A DNA stretch of 64,000 bases, taken from positions 868,001-932,000 of the forward strand of contig NZ_CP045246.1 in NCBI RefSeq assembly GCF_035189165.1. Reading direction: 5' to 3'. The position numbers were made by a program, and so were the translations under genes. The notes beneath the pieces are model-generated. The model did not search any database. It worked only from the letters and a program-made list of their open reading frames with translations, and was not told the DNA's origin. Source of the DNA: Arthrobacter sp. JZ12 (GTDB lineage Bacteria; Actinomycetota; Actinomycetes; Actinomycetales; Micrococcaceae). Positions 1 to 8,056 of this stretch are shown piece by piece (within the stretch, counting starts at the first letter, position 1; every line of letters starts with the position of its first letter).

Positions 1-2
1 CC

Positions 3-203
3 TGCCACCTGTGCCACGCGGAAACGGCAGGGCACGAGGCTGTGGTGTGGCCCGTGGCGGAACAGGACGCGCATGCCATCCTGTGCGGAGTCTGCAAGGG
101 GACCATGTCCATCGAGGAGTACCTGGAAGCCGCTTGCTGCTCCTCCTGCAAGGCGCCCTTCAATCCGGGCTGCCGCCTGCACAAGCACCTGTACTTCGGC
201 TAG
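3..203 (+). CDS. C-terminal part of a cysteine-rich putative zinc-binding protein (5' end outside window)
   Basis: The reading frame is open from the window edge to the TAG at 201-203, and 66 residues are visible. It holds a dense set of possible metal ligands: CHLCH at the visible start, CGVC in the middle, CCSSC followed by a conserved-looking FNPGC, and HKH near the end. That is about four Cys/His pairs, consistent with a double zinc ribbon. I do not recognise the family, and the start lies upstream of the window. The gene ends 27 bp before the tRNA on the opposite strand, so the two converge. The function is unknown. Confidence 0.6.
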   Translation, partial: CHLCHAETAGHEAVVWPVAEQDAHAILCGVCKGTMSIEEYLEAACCSSCKAPFNPGCRLHKHLYFG

Positions 204-230
204 CTTCCGGCCGTTCGACGCCGGCCCGGT

Positions 231-302
231 GCCCCAGGTGGGACTCGAACCCACACTGTGAAGATTTTAAGTCTCCTGCCTCTGCCATTGGGCTACTGGG
301 GC
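231..302 (-). tRNA. tRNA-Leu(UAA), class-I-shaped
   Basis: The reverse strand folds into a 72-nt cloverleaf. The acceptor stem GCCCCAG/CTGGGGC has 7 bp, the D arm is GCC...GGC with GG in the loop, the anticodon stem is GGAGA/TCTTC (one G-T pair), the loop is CTTAAAA and the T arm is GTGGG-TTCGAGT-CCCAC. Anticodon positions 34-36 are TAA, which reads UUA leucine codons. The base after the acceptor stem is A (A73, as in tRNA-Leu), followed by CC then G, so CCA is not fully encoded. The variable loop is only ACAGT (5 nt), whereas bacterial tRNA-Leu normally has a long variable arm. The cloverleaf is clear; the amino acid identity is inferred from anticodon and A73. Confidence 0.85.
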
Positions 303-537
303 GTAACTTCCCGCGAACGCAGGTTGCGGGAAAGCACTCATCAAGACTACGCGAACGTATACAGCACAGGCTCATTTCGCGGAACTGCGCACGGGAAGAC
401 CTGTGACGAGCGTTACAAGGATGTAACCAGATTTGCTTATCTTGGACACGTTTTTGCACTAGCTTTTTCACATACCAGGAACACCTGGATATCGCATCAA
501 AGGCTCATTCCGCCTTTCGATCGAGGAGATAAATTTC

Positions 538-1920
538 ATGACAGCAACACGTACCTCCGCGCGGTTCAGCATCGGGGAGAATGCACCGCGCGCAGCGAAG
601 ATTGCGGCGCTCAGCCTGGGCGTGGCACTCTTCGCTTCGGCCTGTGGTGGGAACCCCACCCCTGAAGAAGGAGGCGGCGAGACTTCGGCAGCTGCAGCAT
701 CGGGGCTGACCTGTCCTGAGAGTCAGGGCGGCCAGGCTCCCGAGCCCGGTGAAAAGGGCGACCCGGGTGCGGTTCCTGAAGCGGAAACCACGTCGGAAAC
801 TCCCCTGAAGCTCGGCTCCATCCTGCCGACAACCGGCGCCCTCGCATTCCTCGGTCCTCCAGAAATCGCAGGTGTGAACCTTGCGGTCCAGGAAATCAAT
901 GAGGCCGGCGGCGTGCTCGGCCAAGATGTGGAAATCATTCACCGCGACTCCGGCGACACCACTACCGACATCGCCACGCAGTCTGTCACCGACCTCCTGT
1001 CGCAGGATGTCAGCGCAATCATCGGCGCTGCCTCCTCCGGCGTCTCCCAGACGGTCATCAACCAGATCACCGGAGCCGGCGTCATCCAGATGTCGCCCGC
1101 CAACACGTCCCCGGACTTCACTGATTGGGACGACAACGGGCTGTACTGGCGCACAGCTCCCTCAGATGTTCTGCAGGGCCGTGTGCTCGGCAACTACATC
1201 ATGTCCTGTGGCGCACAGACCGTAGGCATGATCGTCCTCAATGACGCCTATGGAACCGGCCTGCAGGCCAGCATCAAGGAAGCTGTTGAGAGCGCGGGCG
1301 GTCAGGTCGTGGCAGAGGAACTCTTCAACGAGGGCGACTCGCAATTCAGCAGCCAGGTCGATGCGCTTGTTGCAGCGGATCCTGACGCCTACGTTGTCAT
1401 CAGCTTCGACCAGGCCACCAGCATCATCCCGCTGATGACCGGCCAGGGCGTTGAGCCGGGCCAGATGTTCTTCGTTGACGGCAATACCGCCGACTACAGC
1501 GGAGACCTTGATCCCGGTACCCTTGAGGGCGCTCAGGGCACCCAGCCCGGATCCTTCGCAGGTGACGAATTCAAGGAAGCACTGGCCGAGATAGATGACA
1601 GCCTGAACGTTTGGAACTACGCGGGCGAAAGCTACGACGCCGTGAACCTCATCGCCCTGGCAGCAGACGCAGCTGGCAGCATCGAGGGCGCGGACATCGC
1701 AGCCGAGCTCGAGGCGGTCTCCAAGGACGGCGAGAAGTGCTACGACTACGCGGGCTGCATCACCTTGCAGCGCAACGGTGAGGATATCGACTACGACGGC
1801 ATCTCCGGCCCCATCTCCTTCGATGAGAACGGTGACCCGACCGAAGCCTTCATCGGTATCTACCAGTTCGATGAGAACAACGTTCCGCAGCCCAGCCGCT
1901 CCGAAGCAGGTCAGCTGTAA
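538..1920 (+). CDS. Branched-chain amino acid-type ABC transporter substrate-binding lipoprotein
   Basis: This 460-residue lipoprotein is the extracellular solute receptor of a HAAT/Liv-type ABC transporter. The N-terminus has a basic segment, a hydrophobic stretch and a lipobox (FASAC, Cys about residue 36), followed by a low-complexity acidic linker and then a Peripla_BP_6 (Leu/Ile/Val-binding) fold from about residue 90. Typical elements include LGSILPTTGALAFLGPPE at the start of the fold. GGAG at 524-527 precedes the ATG. The permease and ATPase genes lie on the opposite strand and converge on this gene (livHMGF, 6438-2261), so receptor and translocator are expressed from separate promoters. 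The substrate cannot be told from sequence: branched-chain amino acids, other amino acids or amides are all possible. Confidence 0.9.
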   Translation: MTATRTSARFSIGENAPRAAKIAALSLGVALFASACGGNPTPEEGGGETSAAAASGLTCPESQGGQAPEPGEKGDPGAVPEAETTSETPLKLGSILPTTGALAFLGPPEIAGVNLAVQEINEAGGVLGQDVEIIHRDSGDTTTDIATQSVTDLLSQDVSAIIGAASSGVSQTVINQITGAGVIQMSPANTSPDFTDWDDNGLYWRTAPSDVLQGRVLGNYIMSCGAQTVGMIVLNDAYGTGLQASIKEAVESAGGQVVAEELFNEGDSQFSSQVDALVAADPDAYVVISFDQATSIIPLMTGQGVEPGQMFFVDGNTADYSGDLDPGTLEGAQGTQPGSFAGDEFKEALAEIDDSLNVWNYAGESYDAVNLIALAADAAGSIEGADIAAELEAVSKDGEKCYDYAGCITLQRNGEDIDYDGISGPISFDENGDPTEAFIGIYQFDENNVPQPSRSEAGQL

Positions 1921-1940
1921 GGACCGTCAGCCCCGCTGAC

Positions 1941-1975
1941 AAAGGTGCCCCTCCCGATGTGGGAGGGGCACCTTT
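1941..1975 (+). terminator. Terminator after the solute-binding protein gene
   Basis: Perfect 15-bp inverted repeat AAAGGTGCCCCTCCC / GGGAGGGGCACCTTT around a 5-nt GATGT loop, 20 bp after the stop codon. The A-rich and T-rich stem ends suggest it can act in both directions. Confidence 0.85.
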
Positions 1976-2198
1976 GCGTTGGGGCGCGTTGCGGCCTGGG
2001 CAGGATGCTGCAGCTTCTGGGGACAGATCACGACGGCGGTGCTTGCGTGGCGCTTGGGCTCGCCTGTGAGCGGCGGCTGGCTGCCCAGGACCTGCAGGAT
2101 TGTGCCCGTCTGCGCCGCCGCACCGTTCTCTGCATGGACTCGGGTGTCAGGCGGCTGCGTTTGCTCAATGTTGAGCAAACTGGGACACAAGGCCGGGC
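1976..2198. other. Intergenic spacer without a recognisable gene
   Basis: No convincing coding frame is present between the two facing terminators. One short palindrome, TTGCTCAA-TG-TTGAGCAA, lies at 2161-2178. Nothing else was recognised. Confidence 0.5.
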
Positions 2199-2240
2199 AC
2201 GGAGACGGCCCCGACTCACCTGAGTCGGGGCCGTCTCCGT
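2199..2240 (-). terminator. Terminator of the liv operon
   Basis: A perfect 20-bp stem begins ACGGAGACGGCC and has a two-base loop (2219-2220). It lies 20 bp beyond the livF stop codon. Confidence 0.85.
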
Positions 2241-2260
2241 TGAGCCGAAACCTTCGAAGA

Positions 2261-3034
2261 CTACGCGGTGTCGGCGAGCGTTCCGAGGTAAAGCTGAATG
2301 ACCTTGGGATCCTTCATGAGTTCCCGCCCGGTTCCGGTGTAGGCGTCCTTCCCCTGGTCCAGGACGTAGGCCCGGTCGCAGATCTGCAGGCAGCGGCGCG
2401 CGTTCTGCTCCACCATGATCACCGAGACGCCTGCACGGTTGATCTCGTGGACGCGGAGGAAGGTCTCGTCCTGCTTGACGGGGGAGAGACCGGCCGACGG
2501 CTCGTCCAGGAGCAGCACGGCAGGTTCCATCATGAGCGCCCTGCCCATCGCCACCATCTGGCGTTCGCCGCCCGAGAGCGATCCTGCCCGCTGCGCGCGC
2601 CGTTTGCCCAGCTCGGGGAACAGGCCGGTGACGAAGTCGAACCGTTCCTTGAAATCCTTGGGCCGCTGGTACATGCCCATCTGGAGGTTCTCCTCGATGG
2701 TCAGTGTGGCGAAGACGTTGTTGTTCTGCGGGACGAAGCCGACGCCGCGGCTCACCAGCTTGTTGGCCTTGAGGCCTGTGATGTCCTGGTCCCGCACCAC
2801 TACTGTGCCGGAGTGCACTTTCACCAGTCCGAACATCGCCTTGAGCAGGGTGGACTTGCCCGCACCGTTGGGGCCGATGATCCCGATCAGTTCGCCCGCG
2901 CGCGCCTCAATCGAACAGCCGTTGAGGATATTCACTCCGGGGAGGTATCCGGCAACCAGATCGGTCACCTTCACCACTGACTTGCCGGCGGGGGTCGGTG
3001 CTCCGGCGCCGGAGCTTCCTGCTGCGGTGCTCAT
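2261..3034 (-). CDS. livF: Liv-type ABC transporter ATP-binding protein LivF
   Basis: One of the two cytoplasmic ATPases powering a branched-chain amino acid-type importer; 257 residues. Visible motifs are Walker A GPNGAGKST (about residues 54-62), the signature LSGGERQ, and Walker B LLLDEPSAGLSP, the extended form typical of LivF. The N-terminal 20 residues form a variable lead-in. The start overlaps the livG stop by 4 bp (ATGA), implying translational coupling. It is the last gene of the livH-livM-livG-livF operon. Confidence 0.93.
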   Translation of the reverse strand: MSTAAGSSGAGAPTPAGKSVVKVTDLVAGYLPGVNILNGCSIEARAGELIGIIGPNGAGKSTLLKAMFGLVKVHSGTVVVRDQDITGLKANKLVSRGVGFVPQNNNVFATLTIEENLQMGMYQRPKDFKERFDFVTGLFPELGKRRAQRAGSLSGGERQMVAMGRALMMEPAVLLLDEPSAGLSPVKQDETFLRVHEINRAGVSVIMVEQNARRCLQICDRAYVLDQGKDAYTGTGRELMKDPKVIQLYLGTLADTA

Positions 3035-4110
3035 GGCCGCTTCTCCTCGGGTGTTGTGCCTGACGCTGTGTCGTGCGAGCGGTGTTCGAGTTCAGTGATG
3101 CTTGAGTGGCTGAGCAGCCCGGCGTCGTCGGTTCCGACTACAGACTCCTCGTCGCGGGACAGTTCCGCTTCCATAATCTCCACTCCGTGGGAGTCGCCGA
3201 GGTCGACGTCGTGGTGGGCCCCCAAGTAGGCGTCGATGACGGCAGGGTCTTTCATGACGACGTCGGGAGCGCCCTCCGCGACCACGCGCCCTTCTGCCAT
3301 GACCACTACCCAATCGGCGATGTGGCGGACCATGTGCATGTCGTGCTCAACGAACAGGACCGTCATGCCCTCGGCCTTCAGGTTCTTGATGTGGTCCAGC
3401 AGGGACTGGGTGAGGGCGGGGTTCACGCCGGCCATGGGCTCATCGAGCATCACCAGCTTTGGACGCACCATGAGGGCACGTGCCATCTCAAGCAACTTTC
3501 GCTGGCCGCCCGACAGCGACGCCGCGTAGTCCTTCGCCTTGGCGTCCAGCTTGAACTTCTCCAGCAGGACCTCGGCCTGGGAGGTGATCTCCTTTTCCCG
3601 TTTGCCCCACAGTCCGCGGAACAGTGCCCGCCCGAGGCTTTCACCCGGCTGGTCCTTGGCGCCCAGCCGCATGTTCTCCATGACGGTGAGCTTGCCCATC
3701 ACTTTTGTCAGCTGGAAGGTGCGAACCATGCCCAGGCGGGCCACCTTGTAAGGAGCGACGCCGGCGAGGGAGTGGCCGTCGAAGTCCCACTCACCGCTCT
3801 GCGGGGTGTCGAAACCCGTGAGCAGGTTGAACAGGGTGGTCTTCCCGGCTCCGTTGGGACCGATCAGCGCGGTGATCTTGTTGCGGGGGATTTCCAGGTA
3901 CTCCACATCGACGGCGTTGATGCCGCCGAAGCTTCGGGTGACGTTGCGGGCGGTGACGATCGGGTCCCGCTTGCGGCAGCCCGGCCCGGGGGTTTCCGAG
4001 GCGATCGGGCGGGAATCCGTCATGTAGTCGACGTTGTCGTCAACCGGCGTGGACGAGCCCGTTGCGCGGTGTGAACCGGCTGCCCTGGAATCTGATGCGG
4101 CTTCACTCAT
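3031..4110 (-). CDS. livG: Liv-type ABC transporter ATP-binding protein LivG, with long N- and C-terminal extensions
   Basis: Second ATPase of the importer. The ABC core runs from about residue 50 to 300, with Walker A GPNGAGKTT, signature LSGGQRK and Walker B VMLDEPMAGVNP, and the LivG-type end (DPAVIDAYLGA). At 359 residues it is about 100 longer than usual LivG proteins. The extra length is a polar N-terminal segment of about 48 residues and an acidic C-terminal tail of about 60, neither resembling a known domain. Internal starts (for example the Met in VDYMTDSRP) could shorten the N-terminus. It overlaps livM upstream and livF downstream by 4 bp each. Confidence 0.9.
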   Translation of the reverse strand: MSEAASDSRAAGSHRATGSSTPVDDNVDYMTDSRPIASETPGPGCRKRDPIVTARNVTRSFGGINAVDVEYLEIPRNKITALIGPNGAGKTTLFNLLTGFDTPQSGEWDFDGHSLAGVAPYKVARLGMVRTFQLTKVMGKLTVMENMRLGAKDQPGESLGRALFRGLWGKREKEITSQAEVLLEKFKLDAKAKDYAASLSGGQRKLLEMARALMVRPKLVMLDEPMAGVNPALTQSLLDHIKNLKAEGMTVLFVEHDMHMVRHIADWVVVMAEGRVVAEGAPDVVMKDPAVIDAYLGAHHDVDLGDSHGVEIMEAELSRDEESVVGTDDAGLLSHSSITELEHRSHDTASGTTPEEKRP

Positions 4111-5090
4111 GCGAACGCCAACTCCTTCTTGTTGCCGAGCACGCCCTGCGGCCTGAAGATCATCAGCAGCATGAGCGCGACCCCCACCAGGATGTACCGG
4201 AGCTGACCGGCCTGCACGTTGGTGAGGAATGTGATGGCACCGACTTCAATGGCGCCGAAAAGCAGGCTCTGGGTCAGCGAGAGGACAACCCAGAAGATCA
4301 TCGCCCCGATGACCGGGCCCAGCACGGTGGCCATGCCGCCGAGCAGCAGGACCGTGTAAAGGAAGAACGTTAATTCGGTGGCGTAGTTCGCCGGTTGGAC
4401 TGCGCCGCGGGGGATCGTGAAGATCATGCCCGCAACCGAGCCCATCAGGCCGCCGATAACCAGGGCCTGCATCTTGTAGGCGTACACGTTTTTTCCAAGA
4501 GAACGCACCGCGTTCTCGTCCTCGCGGATGCCCTTGAGCACGCGGCCCCAGGGGCTGCGCATGAGCAGCCAGACAGCAACGCACGCGAGCGCCACGATTG
4601 TCCAAGCGACAATGCGGATGTAGAGCCCGTTCTGGTTCATGCTCACCGGGCCGATGCTGTACTCGCCCTCGGGAATAAAGTTCAGCGCGAAGAAGCCCTG
4701 CTCAAATCCCTGGGCGAGGCCGTTGGCCGATCCGGTGACCTCGGTGAGGCTGTTGGTGGTCACTACGTACCGGACGATCTCGGCAGCAGCGATGGTCACG
4801 ATCGCCAGGTAATCGGCGCGCAGGCGAAGCGTGGGGATGCCCAGTATCACTGCGTAGATCACCGATGCGAGCAGCGCCACCAGCACTGCCACCGGCACAG
4901 GAGCATTGAACGTAAGCGTGGAGATGGCGTAACCGTAGGCACCCATGGCCATGAACCCTGCCTGCCCGAAGTTGAGCAGGCCGGTGTAGCCGAAGTGCAC
5001 GGCGAGGCCGAGGGCAGCCAGCGCGTACGCCGCCGTCGTCGGGCTGATTATTTCGCCGAAGGCGAGGGAGAGAATATTGCCGAAATCCAT
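4107..5090 (-). CDS. livM: Liv-type ABC transporter permease LivM
   Basis: A 327-residue inner-membrane permease of the branched-chain amino acid transporter family. It is strongly hydrophobic with about 8-10 membrane spans. It contains GYTGLLNFGQAGFMAMGAYGYA near the N-terminus and the cytoplasmic coupling segment around SPWGRVLKGIREDENAVRSLGKN that contacts the ATPases. It starts 10 bp after the livH stop and overlaps livG by 4 bp. It should pair with LivH to form the channel. Confidence 0.92.
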   Translation of the reverse strand: MDFGNILSLAFGEIISPTTAAYALAALGLAVHFGYTGLLNFGQAGFMAMGAYGYAISTLTFNAPVPVAVLVALLASVIYAVILGIPTLRLRADYLAIVTIAAAEIVRYVVTTNSLTEVTGSANGLAQGFEQGFFALNFIPEGEYSIGPVSMNQNGLYIRIVAWTIVALACVAVWLLMRSPWGRVLKGIREDENAVRSLGKNVYAYKMQALVIGGLMGSVAGMIFTIPRGAVQPANYATELTFFLYTVLLLGGMATVLGPVIGAMIFWVVLSLTQSLLFGAIEVGAITFLTNVQAGQLRYILVGVALMLLMIFRPQGVLGNKKELAFA

Positions 5091-5100
5091 GGAAGTGCCC

Positions 5101-6438
5101 CTAACCTATGCGCTCTCGGCGGCCGAGGATGCCCTGCGGCCTGAAGAGGAGAACAAGAATCATGATGAGCAGCGCGCCCACGTACTTCAGGTCCGCCTGC
5201 AGCCAGATGGTTGATACCTCGACGAACAGACCCACGATGATCGAGCCGAGCAGGGCGCCGAACACCGTCCCCAGCCCGCCGAGGGTAACTCCCGCGAAGA
5301 TCAGCAGCAGGATCTGCTGGCCCATGTTGAACGTCACGCCCGGCCGGTAGTAGGCCCACAGGATGCCGCCGAGGGCGGCAAGGGCTCCGCCGACCACCCA
5401 GACGAGCCGGATCACGCGGTCGACGTCGATGCCGGAGGCTGCCGCCAGTGCCGGGTTGTCGGCCACTGCGCGCGTCGCCTTGCCGATTCGCGTGCGCAGG
5501 AGCAGAAAGGCGATGACCAGAATGATGATGAGGCTGGTAATGAGGGAGTTCAGGTTGTTCTGCGTGATGGAAACGACGCCGAACTCCAGCACGCGGCCCT
5601 GGGCTCCGGGCAACTGCTCGGTGGCTCCGCCGAAGTTGAACTGGATGATGTAGCGCAGGGCCAGAGCGAGCCCGATGCTGACGATCATCATCGGAACCAG
5701 GCCGGAACCGCGCTTCCGCAGCGGCTTCCAGAGACCGGCATCCTGCATATAGCCGAGCGCCGCTCCGCCGATCACCGCCAGGACGATCGCCACGAAGATG
5801 GGTAGGCCCATGCCCGCGAACGCGAAGGCAAGCACCGCGCCGATGGTGACCATTTCACCGTGGGCAAAGTTTGTGAGTCCGGTGGTGCCGAAGATCAGGG
5901 ACAGTCCGACGGCGCTTAGTGCCAGGAGCAGGCCGAAACTCAGGCCCGCAACCGCGCGATCCACGAGGATGTTGAAGAAGCTGTTGGTTCCGGCGACGAT
6001 GCCCTCGCCAAACAGGAAGAGGGTGGTGACGTTGGTTGTGCCGGCAAAAGTGACCGTGCGGGGGTTCTGCTGGCCCTCCGCGAGCTCGACTCCCTCCGGC
6101 AACGTTGACTCGTCCAGTTCAACCTCGTACGAGCCCTGTTCCGGAACGTCGATGGACCAGCCGCCGTTCTCGTTGGAGGTGGTCTCACCTTCGAAGCCCT
6201 CGCCCGTGACCGAGATCCGGACATCTGCCAACGGGCCGTCCGCTCCGCGCAGAACACCGCTGATCCGGTTCTGGAATTCTCCTGCCTGGACGGAGGTCGG
6301 TACGGTTCCGTTCGAGGTGCTCGCCGCGGAGTAGGCGGTAGCTCCTGCGGCGGGCGCGCACATGAACAGTGCGGCCAGTAAACCGGCTGCCAGGAGGATA
6401 AGGCTCCTGTGCCATGCCGGCGTCGGCTTGGTTATCAA
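5101..6438 (-). CDS. livH: Liv-type ABC transporter permease LivH with an N-terminal extracytoplasmic beta-sandwich domain
   Basis: The C-terminal ~290 residues are a LivH permease (LSAVGLSLIFGTTGLTNFAHGE; DVDRVIRLVWVVGGALAALGG). Ahead of it sit a signal-peptide-like hydrophobic segment (about residues 12-35) and a ~90-residue domain (about 50-145) with the pattern RISGVLRGADGPLADVRISV...NGGWSIDVPEQGSYEVEL, which looks like a carboxypeptidase-regulatory/Cna-B-like fold. That domain would lie outside the membrane. I prefer the TTG at 6438 because GGAGG sits 8 nt upstream; the alternative GTG at 6453 contains that Shine-Dalgarno itself. First gene of the liv operon. Confidence 0.88.
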   Translation of the reverse strand: MITKPTPAWHRSLILLAAGLLAALFMCAPAAGATAYSAASTSNGTVPTSVQAGEFQNRISGVLRGADGPLADVRISVTGEGFEGETTSNENGGWSIDVPEQGSYEVELDESTLPEGVELAEGQQNPRTVTFAGTTNVTTLFLFGEGIVAGTNSFFNILVDRAVAGLSFGLLLALSAVGLSLIFGTTGLTNFAHGEMVTIGAVLAFAFAGMGLPIFVAIVLAVIGGAALGYMQDAGLWKPLRKRGSGLVPMMIVSIGLALALRYIIQFNFGGATEQLPGAQGRVLEFGVVSITQNNLNSLITSLIIILVIAFLLLRTRIGKATRAVADNPALAAASGIDVDRVIRLVWVVGGALAALGGILWAYYRPGVTFNMGQQILLLIFAGVTLGGLGTVFGALLGSIIVGLFVEVSTIWLQADLKYVGALLIMILVLLFRPQGILGRRERIG

Positions 6439-6524
6439 GTTATGAACCTCCACAGTGGTGGCTGGGCCGCCGAGGTACGGCAGCTCTAACGCCTGTGATC
6501 GATGTCACGCAGTGTGGAGATCAT

Positions 6525-6606
6525 GTTACCCGCGCGGTGTTACCACTTTTCGCTTATCTGATGCATCCAGATAGCGATTGGATAACAACTGTGAGGTCGG
6601 GTTACC
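6525..6606 (-). promoter_or_regulatory. Putative control region of the liv operon
   Basis: Upstream of livH the hexamer GTTACC occurs three times (6525-6530, 6539-6544, 6601-6606), the first two 14 bp apart, and an inverted repeat TATCTG-N7-CAGATA lies at 6555-6573. These are visible repeats. Which regulator, if any, reads them is unknown. Confidence 0.35.
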
Positions 6607-6652
6607 CGCCGGTAGGTTGGTGATCGAAAAGCTGACCGGGCGGGGACGGAAC

Positions 6653-7003
6653 CTAGAGATAGAGGCCGGTGCCGGCGTCGTCCGCGTCCGGCTGCGCCAC
6701 GGCGTGCACGTCGCGTTCACGCAGGAGGATGTAGTCGGTTCCTCCGACGTCCACCTCGGACTTGTCCTCGGGATCGAACAGGACCCGGTCCCCCCGGGAG
6801 ACCTGCCGGACGCTGGGCCCTGCGGCCGCGACGTCGGCCCAGGCCAGCCGCTTGCCCATCACCGCGGTGGCGGGGATGACAATGCCCGACGACGAACGCC
6901 GCTCGCTGCTGTCCTTGTCCAGGATGACCAGCAGGCGGTCGTGGAGCATCTTCAGGGGCAGTGCATCCGGCATGGAGGCTTTCATGGAAGGTTGGTTCGG
7001 CAC
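6653..7003 (-). CDS. GroES-like co-chaperonin family protein
   Basis: A 116-residue protein with a Cpn10/GroES fold: PLKMLHDRLLVILD near residue 15, a mobile-loop-like SSSGIVIPATAV, then DRVLFDPEDKSEVDVGGTDYILLRERDVHAV. It is not next to groEL and has a longer N-terminus than classical GroES, so it is probably the actinobacterial GroES-like paralogue rather than the housekeeping co-chaperonin. The GTG start at 7003 is favoured because TAAACT (7015-7010) ends six bases before it, the expected layout of a leaderless promoter. Met codons about 6 and 10 residues further in are alternatives. Confidence 0.8.
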   Translation of the reverse strand: MPNQPSMKASMPDALPLKMLHDRLLVILDKDSSERRSSSGIVIPATAVMGKRLAWADVAAAGPSVRQVSRGDRVLFDPEDKSEVDVGGTDYILLRERDVHAVAQPDADDAGTGLYL

Positions 7004-7137
7004 CCGGACAGTTTATCGTTTCGTGCCTCCGGAAATCCTTCCGGCAGCCCCAATCCGGCAGGAACAAACCGACCCCGAAAACGTTGATATTGGTAGGGTT
7101 GAAACATCTCAGCCCCCTAATGGAGGACTACTCAATA

Positions 7138-7989
7138 ATGGCACTCGGCGGTAACCCGGTTTTCAACGGTAAGAATTTCCGTACCGCTGCCCGCGGCGAC
7201 AATCCGGCAGCGTACGGTTCAACAGTTTTGGCCGGTCAGACGGTCATGAACCAGCAGCAGCTGGAGCACCTGTACAACCAGCCTTCGGCAGGTCCCGCAG
7301 AGACGGGACGAATGACTTTCGACGACGTCATCGTCAAGACCATCGCCACGATCGGCATGGTTCTGGTCGGCGCGGCGATCCCGGCGTTCCTGCTGCCGGG
7401 CCTGGCCCCGCTGCTGATGATCGTCGGCCTGATCGGCGGCTTCGTCCTCGGCCTGGTGAACTCCTTCAAGCGCGAGCCCGTGCCTGCGCTGATCCTGGCC
7501 TACGGCGCCCTCGAAGGCCTGTTCCTCGGCGGCCTGACCATGTTCCTTGAGCGGATGTTCCCGAACATCGCCATGCAGGCGCTGCTCGGCACCCTCTCGG
7601 TCTTCGCGGTGACGCTGCTCCTGTTCAAGAGCGGCAAGGTCCGTGCCACGCCCAAGGCCATGAAGACCTTCATGATCGCGCTCATCGGCTACGCACTGTT
7701 CAGCCTGGTGAACCTTGGCCTGATGGTCTTCGGCGTCAGTAATGATCCTTGGGGTCTTCGCACCGGTTTCGAGATCATGGGCATCCCGCTCGGCGTCCTG
7801 ATCGGCGTGCTGGCCATCGGTCTTGCCGCCTTCGCCCTGGTCATCGACTTCACGTCCATCAGCGAGGGTGTGCGCAACGGCGCTCCCCGCAAGTACTCCT
7901 GGACTGCAGCCTTCGGCCTCACGGTCACCCTTGTGTGGCTCTACGTCGAATTCCTGCGCCTCATCGCGATCCTGCGCGGCGACGAGTAA
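7138..7989 (+). CDS. Bax inhibitor-1/YccA family membrane protein
   Basis: A 283-residue Bax1-I superfamily integral membrane protein, whose relatives act as pH-sensitive calcium leak channels or protease modulators; the role here is unproven. A soluble N-terminus of about 75 residues is followed by seven hydrophobic spans, ending in FLRLIAILRGDE, with the family-like VIDFTSISEGVRNGAPRKYSWTAAFGL near the end. The ATG at 7138 is preceded by GGAGG at 7122-7126. Longer in-frame starts upstream would read through the intergenic region and are rejected. It is transcribed alone, divergently from the GroES-like gene. Confidence 0.88.
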   Translation: MALGGNPVFNGKNFRTAARGDNPAAYGSTVLAGQTVMNQQQLEHLYNQPSAGPAETGRMTFDDVIVKTIATIGMVLVGAAIPAFLLPGLAPLLMIVGLIGGFVLGLVNSFKREPVPALILAYGALEGLFLGGLTMFLERMFPNIAMQALLGTLSVFAVTLLLFKSGKVRATPKAMKTFMIALIGYALFSLVNLGLMVFGVSNDPWGLRTGFEIMGIPLGVLIGVLAIGLAAFALVIDFTSISEGVRNGAPRKYSWTAAFGLTVTLVWLYVEFLRLIAILRGDE

Positions 7990-8007
7990 CCAGTCCCGAT
8001 ACATAGC

Positions 8008-8042
8008 GAAGGCCCCCGGCAGTTGACCTGCCGGGGGCCTTC
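8008..8042. terminator. Bidirectional terminator between the Bax1-I gene and galK
   Basis: Perfect 15-bp inverted repeat GAAGGCCCCCGGCAG / CTGCCGGGGGCCTTC with a TTGAC loop, placed between convergent genes. Confidence 0.85.
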
Positions 8043-8056
8043 GTCGTTGGTAATCC

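Noticed and set aside
1979-2260. Small coding gene between the two terminators
   Set aside because: The open frames lack ribosome sites and run through the terminator hairpin and antisense into livF.
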